From an uncultured Pseudoxanthomonas sp. (GTDB lineage: Bacteria > Pseudomonadota > Gammaproteobacteria > Xanthomonadales > Xanthomonadaceae), in NCBI GenBank assembly GCA_946886405.1, contig CAMPIO010000069.1, forward strand, positions 1-17,575: 17,575 nt of DNA, given 5' to 3'. The notes under the pieces were generated by a model. It did not search any database and had not been told where the DNA came from. It saw only the letters and a program-made list of their open reading frames with translations. This document shows positions 1 through 7,832 of the stretch, piece after piece (within the stretch, counting starts at the first letter, position 1; each line of letters begins with the position of its first letter). The position numbers and the translations under genes are program-made.

Positions 1-833
1 TTCACGCCCATGCGCATGCGCGCCTTGTGCACCGACACGTTGTCGATCATCGAGTCGGGACGCGCGAAGTACACGTACTCGAAGATGCACGGTGCGTGCT
101 CGGTGGTCTCGGCGACGATTTCGCTGAACAGCTCGCCGCGCGCGGTGATGACGATGGCCTCGCCCGGCTGCACGTCACGCATGCGCACGAAACCGAGGAT
201 GTCGAGTGCGGCGGATTCGGACGCGATGATGTACTCGGTACCTTCACCGTGTTCGCGCTTGCCCAGCACCAGTGGGCGGATGCCGTGCGGATCGCGGAAC
301 GCCACCAGGCCCAGGCCCAACACCACGCTGACGACGGCGTAGCCGCCCTTCACGCGTCGATGCACGCCCGCGACCGCGCGGATCGCGGCTTCCGGGGTCA
401 GCGTGCGCTGCAGGTCCAGTTCGTGCGCGAACACGTTCAACAGCACTTCGCTGTCCGAGTCCGTGTTGATGTTGCGACGGTCCTGCGCGAACACATCCTG
501 GCGCAGCGACTCGGTATTGATGAGGTTGCCGTTGTGTGCCAACGCGATGCCGTACGGCGAGTTGACGTAGAACGGCTGCGCTTCGTCCATGCCTTCCGAC
601 CCGGCCGTCGGATAGCGGCAGTGGGCGATGCCCACACGACCTTCCAGCACGCTCATGGCCTTGGGGCTGAAGACATCCCGCACCAGTCCGTTGTCCTTGT
701 GCACGCGCAGCCGCGTGCCATCGGCGGTGGCGATGCCTGCGGCGTCCTGTCCGCGGTGCTGGAGGACGGTCAGCCCGTCATAAAGCTGGCCGGCAACGTT
801 CTGGTTGCCGACGATTCCGACGATGCCGCACAT
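1..833 (-). CDS. purF: Amidophosphoribosyltransferase, N-terminal part (gene cut by left edge)
   Basis: PurF makes 5-phosphoribosylamine from PRPP and glutamine, the committed first step of de novo purine synthesis in the cytosol. The visible 277 residues cover the glutaminase (Ntn-hydrolase) domain. They start Met-Cys-Gly, so Cys2 becomes the N-terminal nucleophile after Met removal and there is no propeptide. Other family signatures are [10 protein letters not shown] (residues 26-35), RYPTAGS (73-79), HNGN (100-103) and, further on, RDPHGIRPL. The phosphoribosyltransferase domain lies beyond the window; family members are near 490-510 residues. A GGAG ribosome-binding site (844-847, complement) sits 10 bases before the ATG and lies just inside the end of cvpA. 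Only 7 bp separate cvpA from purF, so the two are almost surely co-transcribed and perhaps translationally coupled. Confidence 0.97.
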   Translation of the reverse strand, partial: MCGIVGIVGNQNVAGQLYDGLTVLQHRGQDAAGIATADGTRLRVHKDNGLVRDVFSPKAMSVLEGRVGIAHCRYPTAGSEGMDEAQPFYVNSPYGIALAHNGNLINTESLRQDVFAQDRRNINTDSDSEVLLNVFAHELDLQRTLTPEAAIRAVAGVHRRVKGGYAVVSVVLGLGLVAFRDPHGIRPLVLGKREHGEGTEYIIASESAALDILGFVRMRDVQPGEAIVITARGELFSEIVAETTEHAPCIFEYVYFARPDSMIDNVSVHKARMRMGV

Positions 834-840
834 GGTGGAT

Positions 841-1452
841 CTACTCCGGTTTCGACGCGGGTGAGGCCGACGAGGGGGCGTGCTCCTGCGGTGCGCCGAT
901 GTCTTCCAGCGGCAAGGGCAGCAGGTGGTGCAGGCGCGCATTATCGCCCGCCGGGCGTCCGTTGCCAAAGTCCAGTTCCTGCACAGTCCATTCCGGCAGC
1001 CATTGCGACAGCCATTGCGCACCAGGCAGCAACACCGGCACGACGGATGAACGATGCCATTCAGGTTCACTGGGCAAATCGGTGAACGCCGCCAGCAACA
1101 GCACGATGGAGGCGACGAAGGCACCACGCGCGAGTCCGAGCGCCAGGCCGAGCACGCGATCCAGGCCCGAGAGACCTGCCGACTTGACCAGATGGCGGAT
1201 CGCCCATCCCGTCAGTCCGACGAAGATCATCACACCAATGAAGCTGAGCACGTAACCGCCCAGCAATTCGCTCGCCGAGGGTTGGCCGTCACTGGACAAC
1301 AAATGCGCGGCATCGCCGCCGTAGTGGAACGCCACCCAACCCGCCAGCAACCACGCGACCATCGACGCCAAGGCACTGATGAAGCCACGCATCACGCCGA
1401 ACAGGGTCGACACGCCGACGATGGCCAGCAGGGTCAGATCGAGCGCGCTCAC
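841..1452 (-). CDS. cvpA: CvpA family inner-membrane protein
   Basis: CvpA is a small inner-membrane protein named for colicin V production and generally found just before purF; its molecular role is still poorly defined. The 203-residue product begins at a GTG codon and shows four hydrophobic segments at about residues 3-22, 27-44, 66-84 and 104-122. The family pattern of small and glycine residues (for example LFGVMRGF, and [14 protein letters not shown] before the last helix) is visible. The E. coli protein is about 162 residues; the extra length here is a hydrophilic Pro/Ser/Ala-rich tail after about residue 125. It lies between the SPOR gene and purF on the same strand, with a gap of only 37 bp upstream. 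The GTG start has no strong Shine-Dalgarno sequence, so the exact start is less sure than the identity. Confidence 0.93.
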   Translation of the reverse strand: MSALDLTLLAIVGVSTLFGVMRGFISALASMVAWLLAGWVAFHYGGDAAHLLSSDGQPSASELLGGYVLSFIGVMIFVGLTGWAIRHLVKSAGLSGLDRVLGLALGLARGAFVASIVLLLAAFTDLPSEPEWHRSSVVPVLLPGAQWLSQWLPEWTVQELDFGNGRPAGDNARLHHLLPLPLEDIGAPQEHAPSSASPASKPE

Positions 1453-1489
1453 GCGGCGCGCCCGGTGCGATCAGTCCAGAGTCGACCCA

Positions 1490-2494
1490 TCAAGGATGCG
1501 GACGGACCATGCCGTCGACACCGATCTTCGACCCCACCTGTGCCTTCAGGCGGTCCGCGTCGGCGCGGTTGGCCACCGGCCCGACGCGCACGCGACTGAG
1601 CGTGCCCTTGTCGGTGCGCACCTGTTCGACGAAGGCGCTGAAACCGGCGCCACGCGCGCGGTCACGCAGGGCGTTGGCGTCGGACGGGTTCGAGAAGGCC
1701 CCCAACTGCACGGCAAAACCGGTGCCCGAGGCGGCCGGCTTCGGTGCCTCGGCGGGCTTGGTCGCGGCCGGGGTCGCCGTGGTCGGTACCGGCTTGGTTG
1801 CTGCGGGCACTGTCGCAACGGGCTTCGCCCCGGTCGTTGCCGGCTTTGGCGCGGGTTTGACAGGCTCGGGCGGCAGCGCCTGGGTGGTGACGGCTGGCGT
1901 CGCAGGTGTGGCGGTAGCGACCGAGGCCGTGGCGGCAGGTGGCGCAGCAGCGGGAGCGGCGTCAGGAACATCCAGCGTCACGACCTGCGCATTGACGTCG
2001 CCACGGATCTTGATCGCATCGAGGCGTGCCGCTTCGGCCTGCGGACGGTCGGCGTAGGGCCCCACGCGCACGCGGAAGGCCGGCTTGCCGTTGATGGACG
2101 CCGGCTCGACGAAACCCGGCAACGTGGCCTGGCGCACACGGGCCAGGACCGCGTCGGCATCGGCCTGCGTGGCGTAGGCACCGAAGCTAACGGCGAAATT
2201 TCCGCCGGCAGTCGCTGCCGGCTGGCGCGTTCCGGCGGCCGGCGCCGGTTCTGCGGCGGGCGCTGCCACCTGACCCTGCAGGCCGACGGCACCGGAGGCA
2301 GGCGCATTGCCCGGCGTCACCAGCGGCAGTTCGCGCGTTTCGAATTCGCCATCGGCTGCCGGCGGGACGTCCAGTGGAACATCGGACACACCACTGTCGG
2401 GCGCAGGGCCTTTCACCAGCATGGGCAGGAAGATGACGGCCAGCGCCACCAGCACGACCGCGCCGATCAGGCGCTGTTTCAGGGCAGTATCCAT
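1490..2494 (-). CDS. dedD: DedD-like SPOR protein with two SPOR domains
   Basis: SPOR domains bind glycan strands stripped of stem peptides and so target proteins to the division septum; E. coli DedD is such a protein, encoded between folC and cvpA exactly as here. The chosen ATG (complement of 2492-2494) gives 334 residues opening with a short cytosolic start (MDTALKQRL) and one membrane helix (about residues 9-27, ending VIFLPMLV) that closely resembles the DedD anchor. A first SPOR repeat spans about 97-176 (FAVSFGAYAT..., RVRVGPYADR). An Ala/Pro/Thr/Lys-rich periplasmic linker follows (about 177-255), then a second SPOR repeat (256-334: FAVQLGAFSN..., RVRVGPVANR). E. coli DedD has a single SPOR domain, so the duplication is notable. 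The frame stays open for 59 codons upstream, but that part reads into the folC end and lacks protein-like character. Confidence 0.9.
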   Translation of the reverse strand: MDTALKQRLIGAVVLVALAVIFLPMLVKGPAPDSGVSDVPLDVPPAADGEFETRELPLVTPGNAPASGAVGLQGQVAAPAAEPAPAAGTRQPAATAGGNFAVSFGAYATQADADAVLARVRQATLPGFVEPASINGKPAFRVRVGPYADRPQAEAARLDAIKIRGDVNAQVVTLDVPDAAPAAAPPAATASVATATPATPAVTTQALPPEPVKPAPKPATTGAKPVATVPAATKPVPTTATPAATKPAEAPKPAASGTGFAVQLGAFSNPSDANALRDRARGAGFSAFVEQVRTDKGTLSRVRVGPVANRADADRLKAQVGSKIGVDGMVRPHP

Positions 2495-2561
2495 CCAGGT
2501 CCACGGCAGCTGCGGCGGGAATGCCGCGTCGATTATACGGCGCGCATCGCGGCGCTCCCCG

Positions 2562-3842
2562 TCATCGACCTGAATGCAGGGCCTGTACCGCGTCGGCGAC
2601 GGTATGGAAGGAGCCGAACACCAGCACACGATCACCCGATGCCGATGCATCGAGCGCCGCATACAGCGCATCGGCCACGCCTGCGTGCAGCGTCGCCATG
2701 TCTCCGATGCCAGTCTGCAGCCGGGCCGCGAGCTGGTCGGCCGTCTGCGAGCGTACCCCTGCCGTCAGTCCCGCCAGGAACCATTGCAGCGGCACGTCGG
2801 CGAGCGCACCCGCCACGCCCTGCACGTCCTTGTCGGCGAGTGCGGCGAACACCACGCGGGTGGTGCCGGTGATCGGATGGCCCTGCAGCCAGGCCGCCAG
2901 TTCGCGCGCGGCCTGCGGGTTATGGCCGACGTCCAGCACCACCTCCACGCCCTCATGCCGGACCTGCTGCAGTCGGCCCGGCAGCATGGCGTTGGCGACC
3001 CCCTGCGAGAACGCCTCATCGGACAAGGCGTCCCCGGGCAAGGCACGCAACGCGGCGATTGCGGTGGCGGCGTTCGCACGCTGCGAAGGGGCGGACAACG
3101 CCGGCACGGGCAGTTCCAGTTCGGCGCCCACTTCACGCCAGCGCCAGCGCTGGCTGTCGATGGGTTCGTGGAAGAAATCGCTGCCGAGCCGCAGCGCATT
3201 CGCGCCGATGGCGTAGGCATGGCGCAACACGCTGGAAGGCGAATCCACCTCGCCCAGTACCAACGGCTTCCACGCGCGGGCGATGCCCGCCTTCTCGGCG
3301 CCGATCGTCTCGCGCTCGTTGCCGAGCAAGTCCGTGTGATCGATGTCGACCGTCGTGATGACGGCGACATCCGGATCGACGATGTTCACCGCGTCCAGGC
3401 GCCCGCCCAGTCCGATCTCGAGCACGGCCAGGTCGAGTGCTGCGCGCTGGAACCACCACAGCGCGGCCAGGGTACCGAACTCGAAGTAGGTCAGGGTCGT
3501 TTCGCCGCGCGCGGCGTCCACCGCTTCGAACGCGGTGACGAGTGATGCATCGCCGACATCGACACCATCGATGCGCACCCGCTCGTTGTAGCGAAGCAGG
3601 TGCGGCGACGTATAGGCCCCGACCTTCCACCCGGCCGCACGCGCGATGGCCTCGATGAAGGCGACGGTCGACCCCTTGCCATTGGTGCCGCCGACAGTGA
3701 TGACGCGCGCGGCCGGCTTGCCCAGCGTAAGGCGCGCCGCGACATCGCGCACGCGGTCCAGACCCATGTCGATGGACTTCGGATGCTGCTGCTCGATGTA
3801 GGCGAGCCAATGCGCCAGACCTGCGCCTGAGGGCGGTTTCAT
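2562..3842 (-). CDS. folC: Bifunctional folylpolyglutamate synthase/dihydrofolate synthase
   Basis: FolC joins glutamate to dihydropteroate and adds further glutamates to folates, using ATP in the cytosol. The 426-residue product has the Mur-ligase-type P-loop GGTNGKGS (residues 51-58), LEIGLGGRLDAVN (141-153) and the signature TTVDIDHTDLLGNE followed by EKAGI (about 163-187). Lys184 in that last motif is the likely carbamylated lysine. The start is set by a clear AGAGG ribosome-binding site and by the overlap with the upstream gene: the stop and start share bases as TGATG on the minus strand, which indicates translational coupling. Length and order of motifs are normal for the family. Polyglutamylated folates are one-carbon donors in purine synthesis, which gives a metabolic reason for its operon with purF. 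Confidence 0.97.
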   Translation of the reverse strand: MKPPSGAGLAHWLAYIEQQHPKSIDMGLDRVRDVAARLTLGKPAARVITVGGTNGKGSTVAFIEAIARAAGWKVGAYTSPHLLRYNERVRIDGVDVGDASLVTAFEAVDAARGETTLTYFEFGTLAALWWFQRAALDLAVLEIGLGGRLDAVNIVDPDVAVITTVDIDHTDLLGNERETIGAEKAGIARAWKPLVLGEVDSPSSVLRHAYAIGANALRLGSDFFHEPIDSQRWRWREVGAELELPVPALSAPSQRANAATAIAALRALPGDALSDEAFSQGVANAMLPGRLQQVRHEGVEVVLDVGHNPQAARELAAWLQGHPITGTTRVVFAALADKDVQGVAGALADVPLQWFLAGLTAGVRSQTADQLAARLQTGIGDMATLHAGVADALYAALDASASGDRVLVFGSFHTVADAVQALHSGR

Positions 3843-4705
3843 CACGGCCTCTTCAATGGCGGCAACACGGGAAACGGGGGCAGGCGGGGCTGCCGCGCCT
3901 GGCTGTCGCGGACCTGCGCAAGTGTCGCCTCGCAGGCGGTCGGCGGGCCCTCGCAAAGCATGCTGCCCACGTACCAGCTCATGGCGTCGTTGCCCACCAA
4001 CCGGCGACGAACGACCAGTGACGGCATGCCGGGAGCCTGCGCAACATTCCAGTAGCTCAAGCCTTCCTCATCGCGCAGGGTGTATTCCAGGATCAGTTCC
4101 GGCAACGCATCGCGCTCACGGAAGCCATGCCGCTGAAGCATCGACCGTGCTTCTTCCACCGAGGCGACGCCCACCGGGCAATCGTCCGCGATGAAGCCCG
4201 GCAGCATGCCCTCCGCATCGGCGACGGGCGGAGCCGCCTCGCCACTGCGGCGGCGTGCGAAGCACGTGTCCCGGCGCCTGCCGGTCACGCGATCCAACGC
4301 ATATTCCGGTGGCATCTTGAAGTCCACCGGCACCCGCGCACGCGAAGCAATCGGTCGATCGTCCTTGCGCGCGGGCACGAACGTCCACGTCGGGGCGATG
4401 TCCAGCGCGGCCTGGTCCAGCGCAGGAATGGAGGAAGAACGTTCGACCTGCCGATCGACCACTCTTCCTGCGGCATCGATGGTGAGGATGAGTACCGTCA
4501 CGCCACCGCGTCCCTGCCACGCCATGTCTTTCGGATAGAGCGGAGGCGACATGTCCACGGGCTGGGCGAACACATCGGGGGCTGCGAACCCATGTTCGTC
4601 CACGCCTTCGTCGGCGGACCACGCTATCGCCGGCACGCCGCACAACGCAGACAGGAGTGCCATCGACCCGATGCCCGTGCGCAACCGTGTTCTCATGGCA
4701 TGCAT
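3842..4705 (-). CDS. Secreted TonB C-terminal-domain protein with cysteine-containing extension
   Basis: The 287-residue product has a signal peptide (about residues 1-31, basic start, hydrophobic SMALLSALCGVPAIAW, likely cut after SA). A TonB-C / energy-transducer type fold follows at about 53-132: PPLYPKDMAWQGRGGVTVLI, then DAAGRVVDRQVERSS, then a TWTFVPAR strand. True TonB proteins have an uncleaved N-terminal anchor and a long proline linker; this one has neither, so it is more likely a free periplasmic protein than an energy transducer. Residues 142-287 are not recognised. They contain four cysteines (148, 176, 251, 258) that could form two disulfides, and a proline-rich end. The start could be Met1 (4705) or Met4 (4696). 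It begins 19 bp after the phosphatase gene, and its stop overlaps the folC start. Confidence 0.75.
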   Translation of the reverse strand: MHAMRTRLRTGIGSMALLSALCGVPAIAWSADEGVDEHGFAAPDVFAQPVDMSPPLYPKDMAWQGRGGVTVLILTIDAAGRVVDRQVERSSSIPALDQAALDIAPTWTFVPARKDDRPIASRARVPVDFKMPPEYALDRVTGRRRDTCFARRRSGEAAPPVADAEGMLPGFIADDCPVGVASVEEARSMLQRHGFRERDALPELILEYTLRDEEGLSYWNVAQAPGMPSLVVRRRLVGNDAMSWYVGSMLCEGPPTACEATLAQVRDSQARQPRLPPFPVLPPLKRP

Positions 4706-4724
4706 GGGTGCACTCGCCGCCTGC

Positions 4725-5369
4725 TCAGAGCGCGCGATGCTTCGCTTCGCCGAAGAACGGGGTGTGATGCGCACAGTCATTGAGGCGCACGACCTCCAAC
4801 TGGTCGACCGAGGGTCCTTCCAGCAGGTTGAGCGTGGTCGGGGCCTGGCGGAACGTCCAGAGCTTCGCGATCGGCAGGCCGAGGATGCGGCACAGCAGGA
4901 CGCGGTTGACCGCATCGTGCGCGACGATCAGCAGCGTGTCGTCATCGCCCAGGCCGTCGGCCGCGCGCGCCAGGCCGCGCCACGAACGGTCGAGCACCTG
5001 GCGCAGCGATTCGCCACCCGGCATCAGCACGGTGTCGGGTTCTTCGCGCCATGCGAGCAGGCGCGCCGGGTCCTTGTCCTGGATTTCACTGGCCAGCAGG
5101 CCTTCCCACTCACCATGGGCGATTTCCTGCAGGTCCGCGTCGGTCTGCAGCATGTCCGCGCGCGCGTCGCCCAGGGCGAGCTTCGCGGTGAGCTGCGCGC
5201 GCGACAGCGGTGACGCCACCGCACGATCGATGCGCACCTCTTCCAGACGCCGACCCAACGCGGTGGCCTGACGTTCCCCCACCGGCGAAAGCGGAATGTC
5301 GATCTGGCCCTGGTAACGGCCTTCAGCGTTCCAGGGCGTTTCGCCGTGGCGGGCAAGCAGGATGCGCAT
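4725..5369 (-). CDS. Histidine phosphatase family protein
   Basis: This is a cytosolic member of the branch-1 histidine phosphatase (phosphoglycerate mutase-like) superfamily, 214 residues. The phospho-acceptor motif is at the start, LLARHGET (Arg7, His8), with SPLSRAQLTA (Arg58), the acid-bearing EIAHGEWEG (residues 82-90) and the second histidine at VAHDAVNR (His151). All parts of the active site are present. The substrate cannot be told from sequence: relatives include GpmB-like phosphatases, CobC and acid sugar phosphatases. It is the first gene of the run that leads into folC and purF, 19 bp from the next gene. A TATCAT hexamer (5437-5442, complement) lies about 70 bases upstream, but it sits in a terminator loop and no good -35 goes with it, so no promoter is called. 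Confidence 0.88.
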   Translation of the reverse strand: MRILLARHGETPWNAEGRYQGQIDIPLSPVGERQATALGRRLEEVRIDRAVASPLSRAQLTAKLALGDARADMLQTDADLQEIAHGEWEGLLASEIQDKDPARLLAWREEPDTVLMPGGESLRQVLDRSWRGLARAADGLGDDDTLLIVAHDAVNRVLLCRILGLPIAKLWTFRQAPTTLNLLEGPSVDQLEVVRLNDCAHHTPFFGEAKHRAL

Positions 5370-5424
5370 GCGTCGGTGTGTCCATTCGAGAAGAGCTGTC
5401 CCGCTTCCGGCGGCCGGAAACGAA

Positions 5425-5453
5425 GACGGGAGCGGATGATACCCGCTCCCGTC
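5425..5453 (-). terminator. Intrinsic terminator of the S46 peptidase gene
   Basis: Two perfectly complementary 11-base arms (GACGGGAGCGG at 5425-5435 and CCGCTCCCGTC at 5443-5453) enclose a 7-base loop. Read on the minus strand, the stem is followed by TTCGTTTCC, a broken U-rich tail. It lies 27 bp after the peptidase stop codon, the right place for that gene's terminator. The plus-strand side has no T-run, so termination is probably one-way. Confidence 0.7.
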
Positions 5454-5479
5454 CCGTGCCTGCCGCTAAGTTGCAGGTG

Positions 5480-7648
5480 TTACTTGCCGACGCCCATTTC
5501 CTTCAGCAACTGCGGTGCCGGGTAGACCTCCTGCATGATCCAGCGCAGGTAGCGGCCATCCACCGCGATCATGCGGGTCATCTTCGGATCGAACACCCAG
5601 TTGGAGCTGACCGACTCCCAATTGCCGTCGAAGGCCAGTCCGATCAGCTTGCCGTGCGCGTCCAGCACCGGCGAACCGGAATTGCCGCCGGTGATATCGA
5701 GGTTCGACAGATAGTTCACCGGCACCGAGCCGAGTCGCTTGTCTTCCAGTCCGCCATAGCGCTTGGCAGCCACTGCCTCGAGCAGTGCCTTCGGCGAGTC
5801 GAACGGATCCGCACCGGTCTCTTTCGCGACCACGCCTTCCAGCGTGGTGAACGGGGTGTATTCCACGCCGTCCTTCGGGGTATAGCCCATGACGTTGCCG
5901 AAGGTGATGCGCAGCGACAGGTTGGCGTCCGGATAGACGAACTCACCCTGGCTCTTCTTGTAGTCGGCCAGCGCTTGCAGGTAGACCGGGCGTGCAGCCA
6001 GGTTCTCGCCGGCGCGCGTCTTGCGCTCCTGTTCCAGTTGCAGCAGCGTCGGCATCACCGCCACCGCGTACTGGATGGCCGGATCCTTGCTGGCCTCGAA
6101 CGCCTTGCGGTCGGCAGCGAACCACTTCAGGCGCTCGTCGGTGCTGCCAAGCGTCGTCCCGGCCAGACGGTCCAGCGCACGCTTCACAGCGGCAGCATCG
6201 TTGCCGCCCAACCACGTGTCGATGGCGGCCACGCGCTGGTTCGCCGGCAGTTTGAGGTACTCGTTCAACCAGTACTCCTGCAACTGGCGGTCCATCGCTG
6301 CGACGTAACGGCGTTCCAGCTGCTTCTGCGCGCCTTCGATGGCGGGCAGGTCGCGTTCCTGATAACCGGATTCGCGCTCGGCATTGGGCTTCTCGCGTTC
6401 GATCGACAGCCGATACAGCTGCGTGGCCGAACCCACCATCGCCGTGTTGTTGAACATCGCCAGGGTCAGATCGCGCTCGCGCGTGGCCTGGTTCTGCTCA
6501 AGCAGGGCGAGCAACTTCGCGTGCGCGTCGAGCGCCGGCTGGCCCTTGGTGCCCTGCCCCTTCAACCAGGCCAGCACGGCCGCTCCTTCCTGCTGCTTCT
6601 GGCCGGCGGCGTCGATGCGCTTGAAGCCTTCCAACTGGCCATCGTAGTTCTTGCTCGTGTTGTTCCAGCCCGCCATGGTGTTGGCGTACTTGACCTGGAT
6701 ATCGGCATTCTTCTTGCCGGCGTCCTGCACCATGGCGATCTGGTTCTTGTAGTGGCGCGCGATGGTCGGGTACGTCCATGCGGCAGTGTTGTCGAACTCG
6801 GCCGCCAACGCATAACGGTTGGTGGAGCCCGGGTAACCAGCCACCATCACGAAGTCGCCTTCGCCCAGCGGCTTGTCGGCGAACTTCAGGAAGTGCCTGG
6901 GCTGGTACGGCACGTTGTCCTTCGAGAACGCCGCCGGCTTGCCGTCCTTGCCCACGTAGGCGCGGTAGAACGCGAAGTCGCCGGTGTGGCGCGGCCACAT
7001 CCAGTTGTCGATGTCGCCGCCGTACTTGCCCACGCTGCCCGGGGGCGCGTACGCCAGGCGCACGTCCTTGATCTCCAGGTTCTTGAACAGGCGATAGGTG
7101 TTACCGCCGGAGAAGCTGTAGAGGCGGCAGCGGAAACCGGCATCGGCCTCGCAGTCGGCGATCAGTTTCTTCTCGAAGGCTTCCAGCGCCTTCGTGCGTG
7201 CCAGGGCGTTGTTGCCGGCAGAGGCGATGGCGGCCTGCGCCTCCTTGGTGACGTCGGTGATCTCGTCCAGCACGAACACGCGCGCATTCGGCCCGGCGCT
7301 GACTTCATCGCCTGTCGTGGGCGCATTGAAGCCGTTCTTGATCAGATTGTTCTCTGCTGTCGAATTCAGCTGGATGGCGCCGTACGCGCAGTGATGGTTG
7401 GTGACCACCAGGCCGTTCGGCGATACGAAACTGGCGGTGCAGCCACCCAGCGCCACCACCGCGCCCATCGGATCGCCGGTCAGGTTCGAGAGCTGCTGCG
7501 GCGACAGCTTCAGGCCAGCCTTCTTCAGCGGCCCGGCGATTTCGGGCAGTTGCTGCGGCACCCACATGCCCTCGCCCGCCTGGGCGACCTCGGCGGCAAG
7601 CAGGGAAAGCGGGACCGCGATGGCGGCGGCGAGCAGGTTCGTACGCAT
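5480..7648 (-). CDS. S46 family dipeptidyl-peptidase, DAP BII / DPP7 type
   Basis: This periplasmic or secreted serine exopeptidase removes dipeptides from peptide N-termini and probably feeds on external protein. It has 722 residues with a 24-residue signal peptide cut at AQA before Gly-Glu-Gly. The chymotrypsin-like triad is visible as His86 (TNHHCAYG), Asp224 (PRHTGDF) and Ser657 (TGGNSGSP). Asn215, Trp216, Asn330 and Asp674 match the positions I recall as gripping the substrate N-terminus in the Pseudoxanthomonas mexicana DAP BII structure. Position 675 is Gly (AFDGNW), the DPP7/DAP BII state, not the Arg that gives DPP11 its Asp/Glu preference, so broad hydrophobic specificity is expected. 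Between the two halves of the protease fold (about 280-570) is the helical cap typical of the family. It stands alone with its own terminator and diverges from tdh. Confidence 0.97.
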   Translation of the reverse strand: MRTNLLAAAIAVPLSLLAAEVAQAGEGMWVPQQLPEIAGPLKKAGLKLSPQQLSNLTGDPMGAVVALGGCTASFVSPNGLVVTNHHCAYGAIQLNSTAENNLIKNGFNAPTTGDEVSAGPNARVFVLDEITDVTKEAQAAIASAGNNALARTKALEAFEKKLIADCEADAGFRCRLYSFSGGNTYRLFKNLEIKDVRLAYAPPGSVGKYGGDIDNWMWPRHTGDFAFYRAYVGKDGKPAAFSKDNVPYQPRHFLKFADKPLGEGDFVMVAGYPGSTNRYALAAEFDNTAAWTYPTIARHYKNQIAMVQDAGKKNADIQVKYANTMAGWNNTSKNYDGQLEGFKRIDAAGQKQQEGAAVLAWLKGQGTKGQPALDAHAKLLALLEQNQATRERDLTLAMFNNTAMVGSATQLYRLSIEREKPNAERESGYQERDLPAIEGAQKQLERRYVAAMDRQLQEYWLNEYLKLPANQRVAAIDTWLGGNDAAAVKRALDRLAGTTLGSTDERLKWFAADRKAFEASKDPAIQYAVAVMPTLLQLEQERKTRAGENLAARPVYLQALADYKKSQGEFVYPDANLSLRITFGNVMGYTPKDGVEYTPFTTLEGVVAKETGADPFDSPKALLEAVAAKRYGGLEDKRLGSVPVNYLSNLDITGGNSGSPVLDAHGKLIGLAFDGNWESVSSNWVFDPKMTRMIAVDGRYLRWIMQEVYPAPQLLKEMGVGK

Positions 7649-7678
7649 GGAAACCCCGGGACAGACAGGAAAGTTGCG

Positions 7679-7684
7679 ATTGTA
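7679..7684 (-). promoter_or_regulatory. Candidate -10 element of the S46 peptidase gene
   Basis: On the minus strand this reads TACAAT, five of six matches to the sigma-70 -10 consensus, about 30 bases before the peptidase start codon. No convincing -35 hexamer lies 16-18 bp upstream, so the call rests on one element. Confidence 0.35.
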
Positions 7685-7773
7685 ATGAACCTGTCACCGT
7701 CGCCGACCATGACTTTCGTCCTACGGAGGCCGGCCGCCGATGTACGTCCGGTCTGTCAAGGCGCCCTGCAACA

Positions 7774-7801
7774 GGGGGGGCACGGGGCCGGGGCGTATAA
7801 T
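7774..7801 (+). promoter_or_regulatory. tdh promoter: TATAAT preceded by G-runs
   Basis: A perfect TATAAT lies at 7796-7801, 31 bases before the tdh ATG. The expected -35 place (about 7773-7778) is not TTGACA-like but part of a run of seven G (7774-7780), followed by four G (7784-7787) and four G (7790-7793). The promoter therefore seems to rest on the -10 element alone or on an activator. The G-runs meet the usual pattern for an intramolecular G-quadruplex on the coding strand. Confidence 0.55.
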
Positions 7802-7832
7802 CCGCGCCCTCATTTACCTGGATCGACGTCCG

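Noticed and set aside
1379..2872. 497-codon open frame on the plus strand
   Set aside because: Antisense to the SPOR gene, with Gly/Arg runs that mirror the Ala/Pro-rich linker.
5437..5442. TATCAT (minus strand) as a promoter for the histidine phosphatase gene
   Set aside because: It lies in the loop of the peptidase terminator and has no -35 at 16-18 bp.
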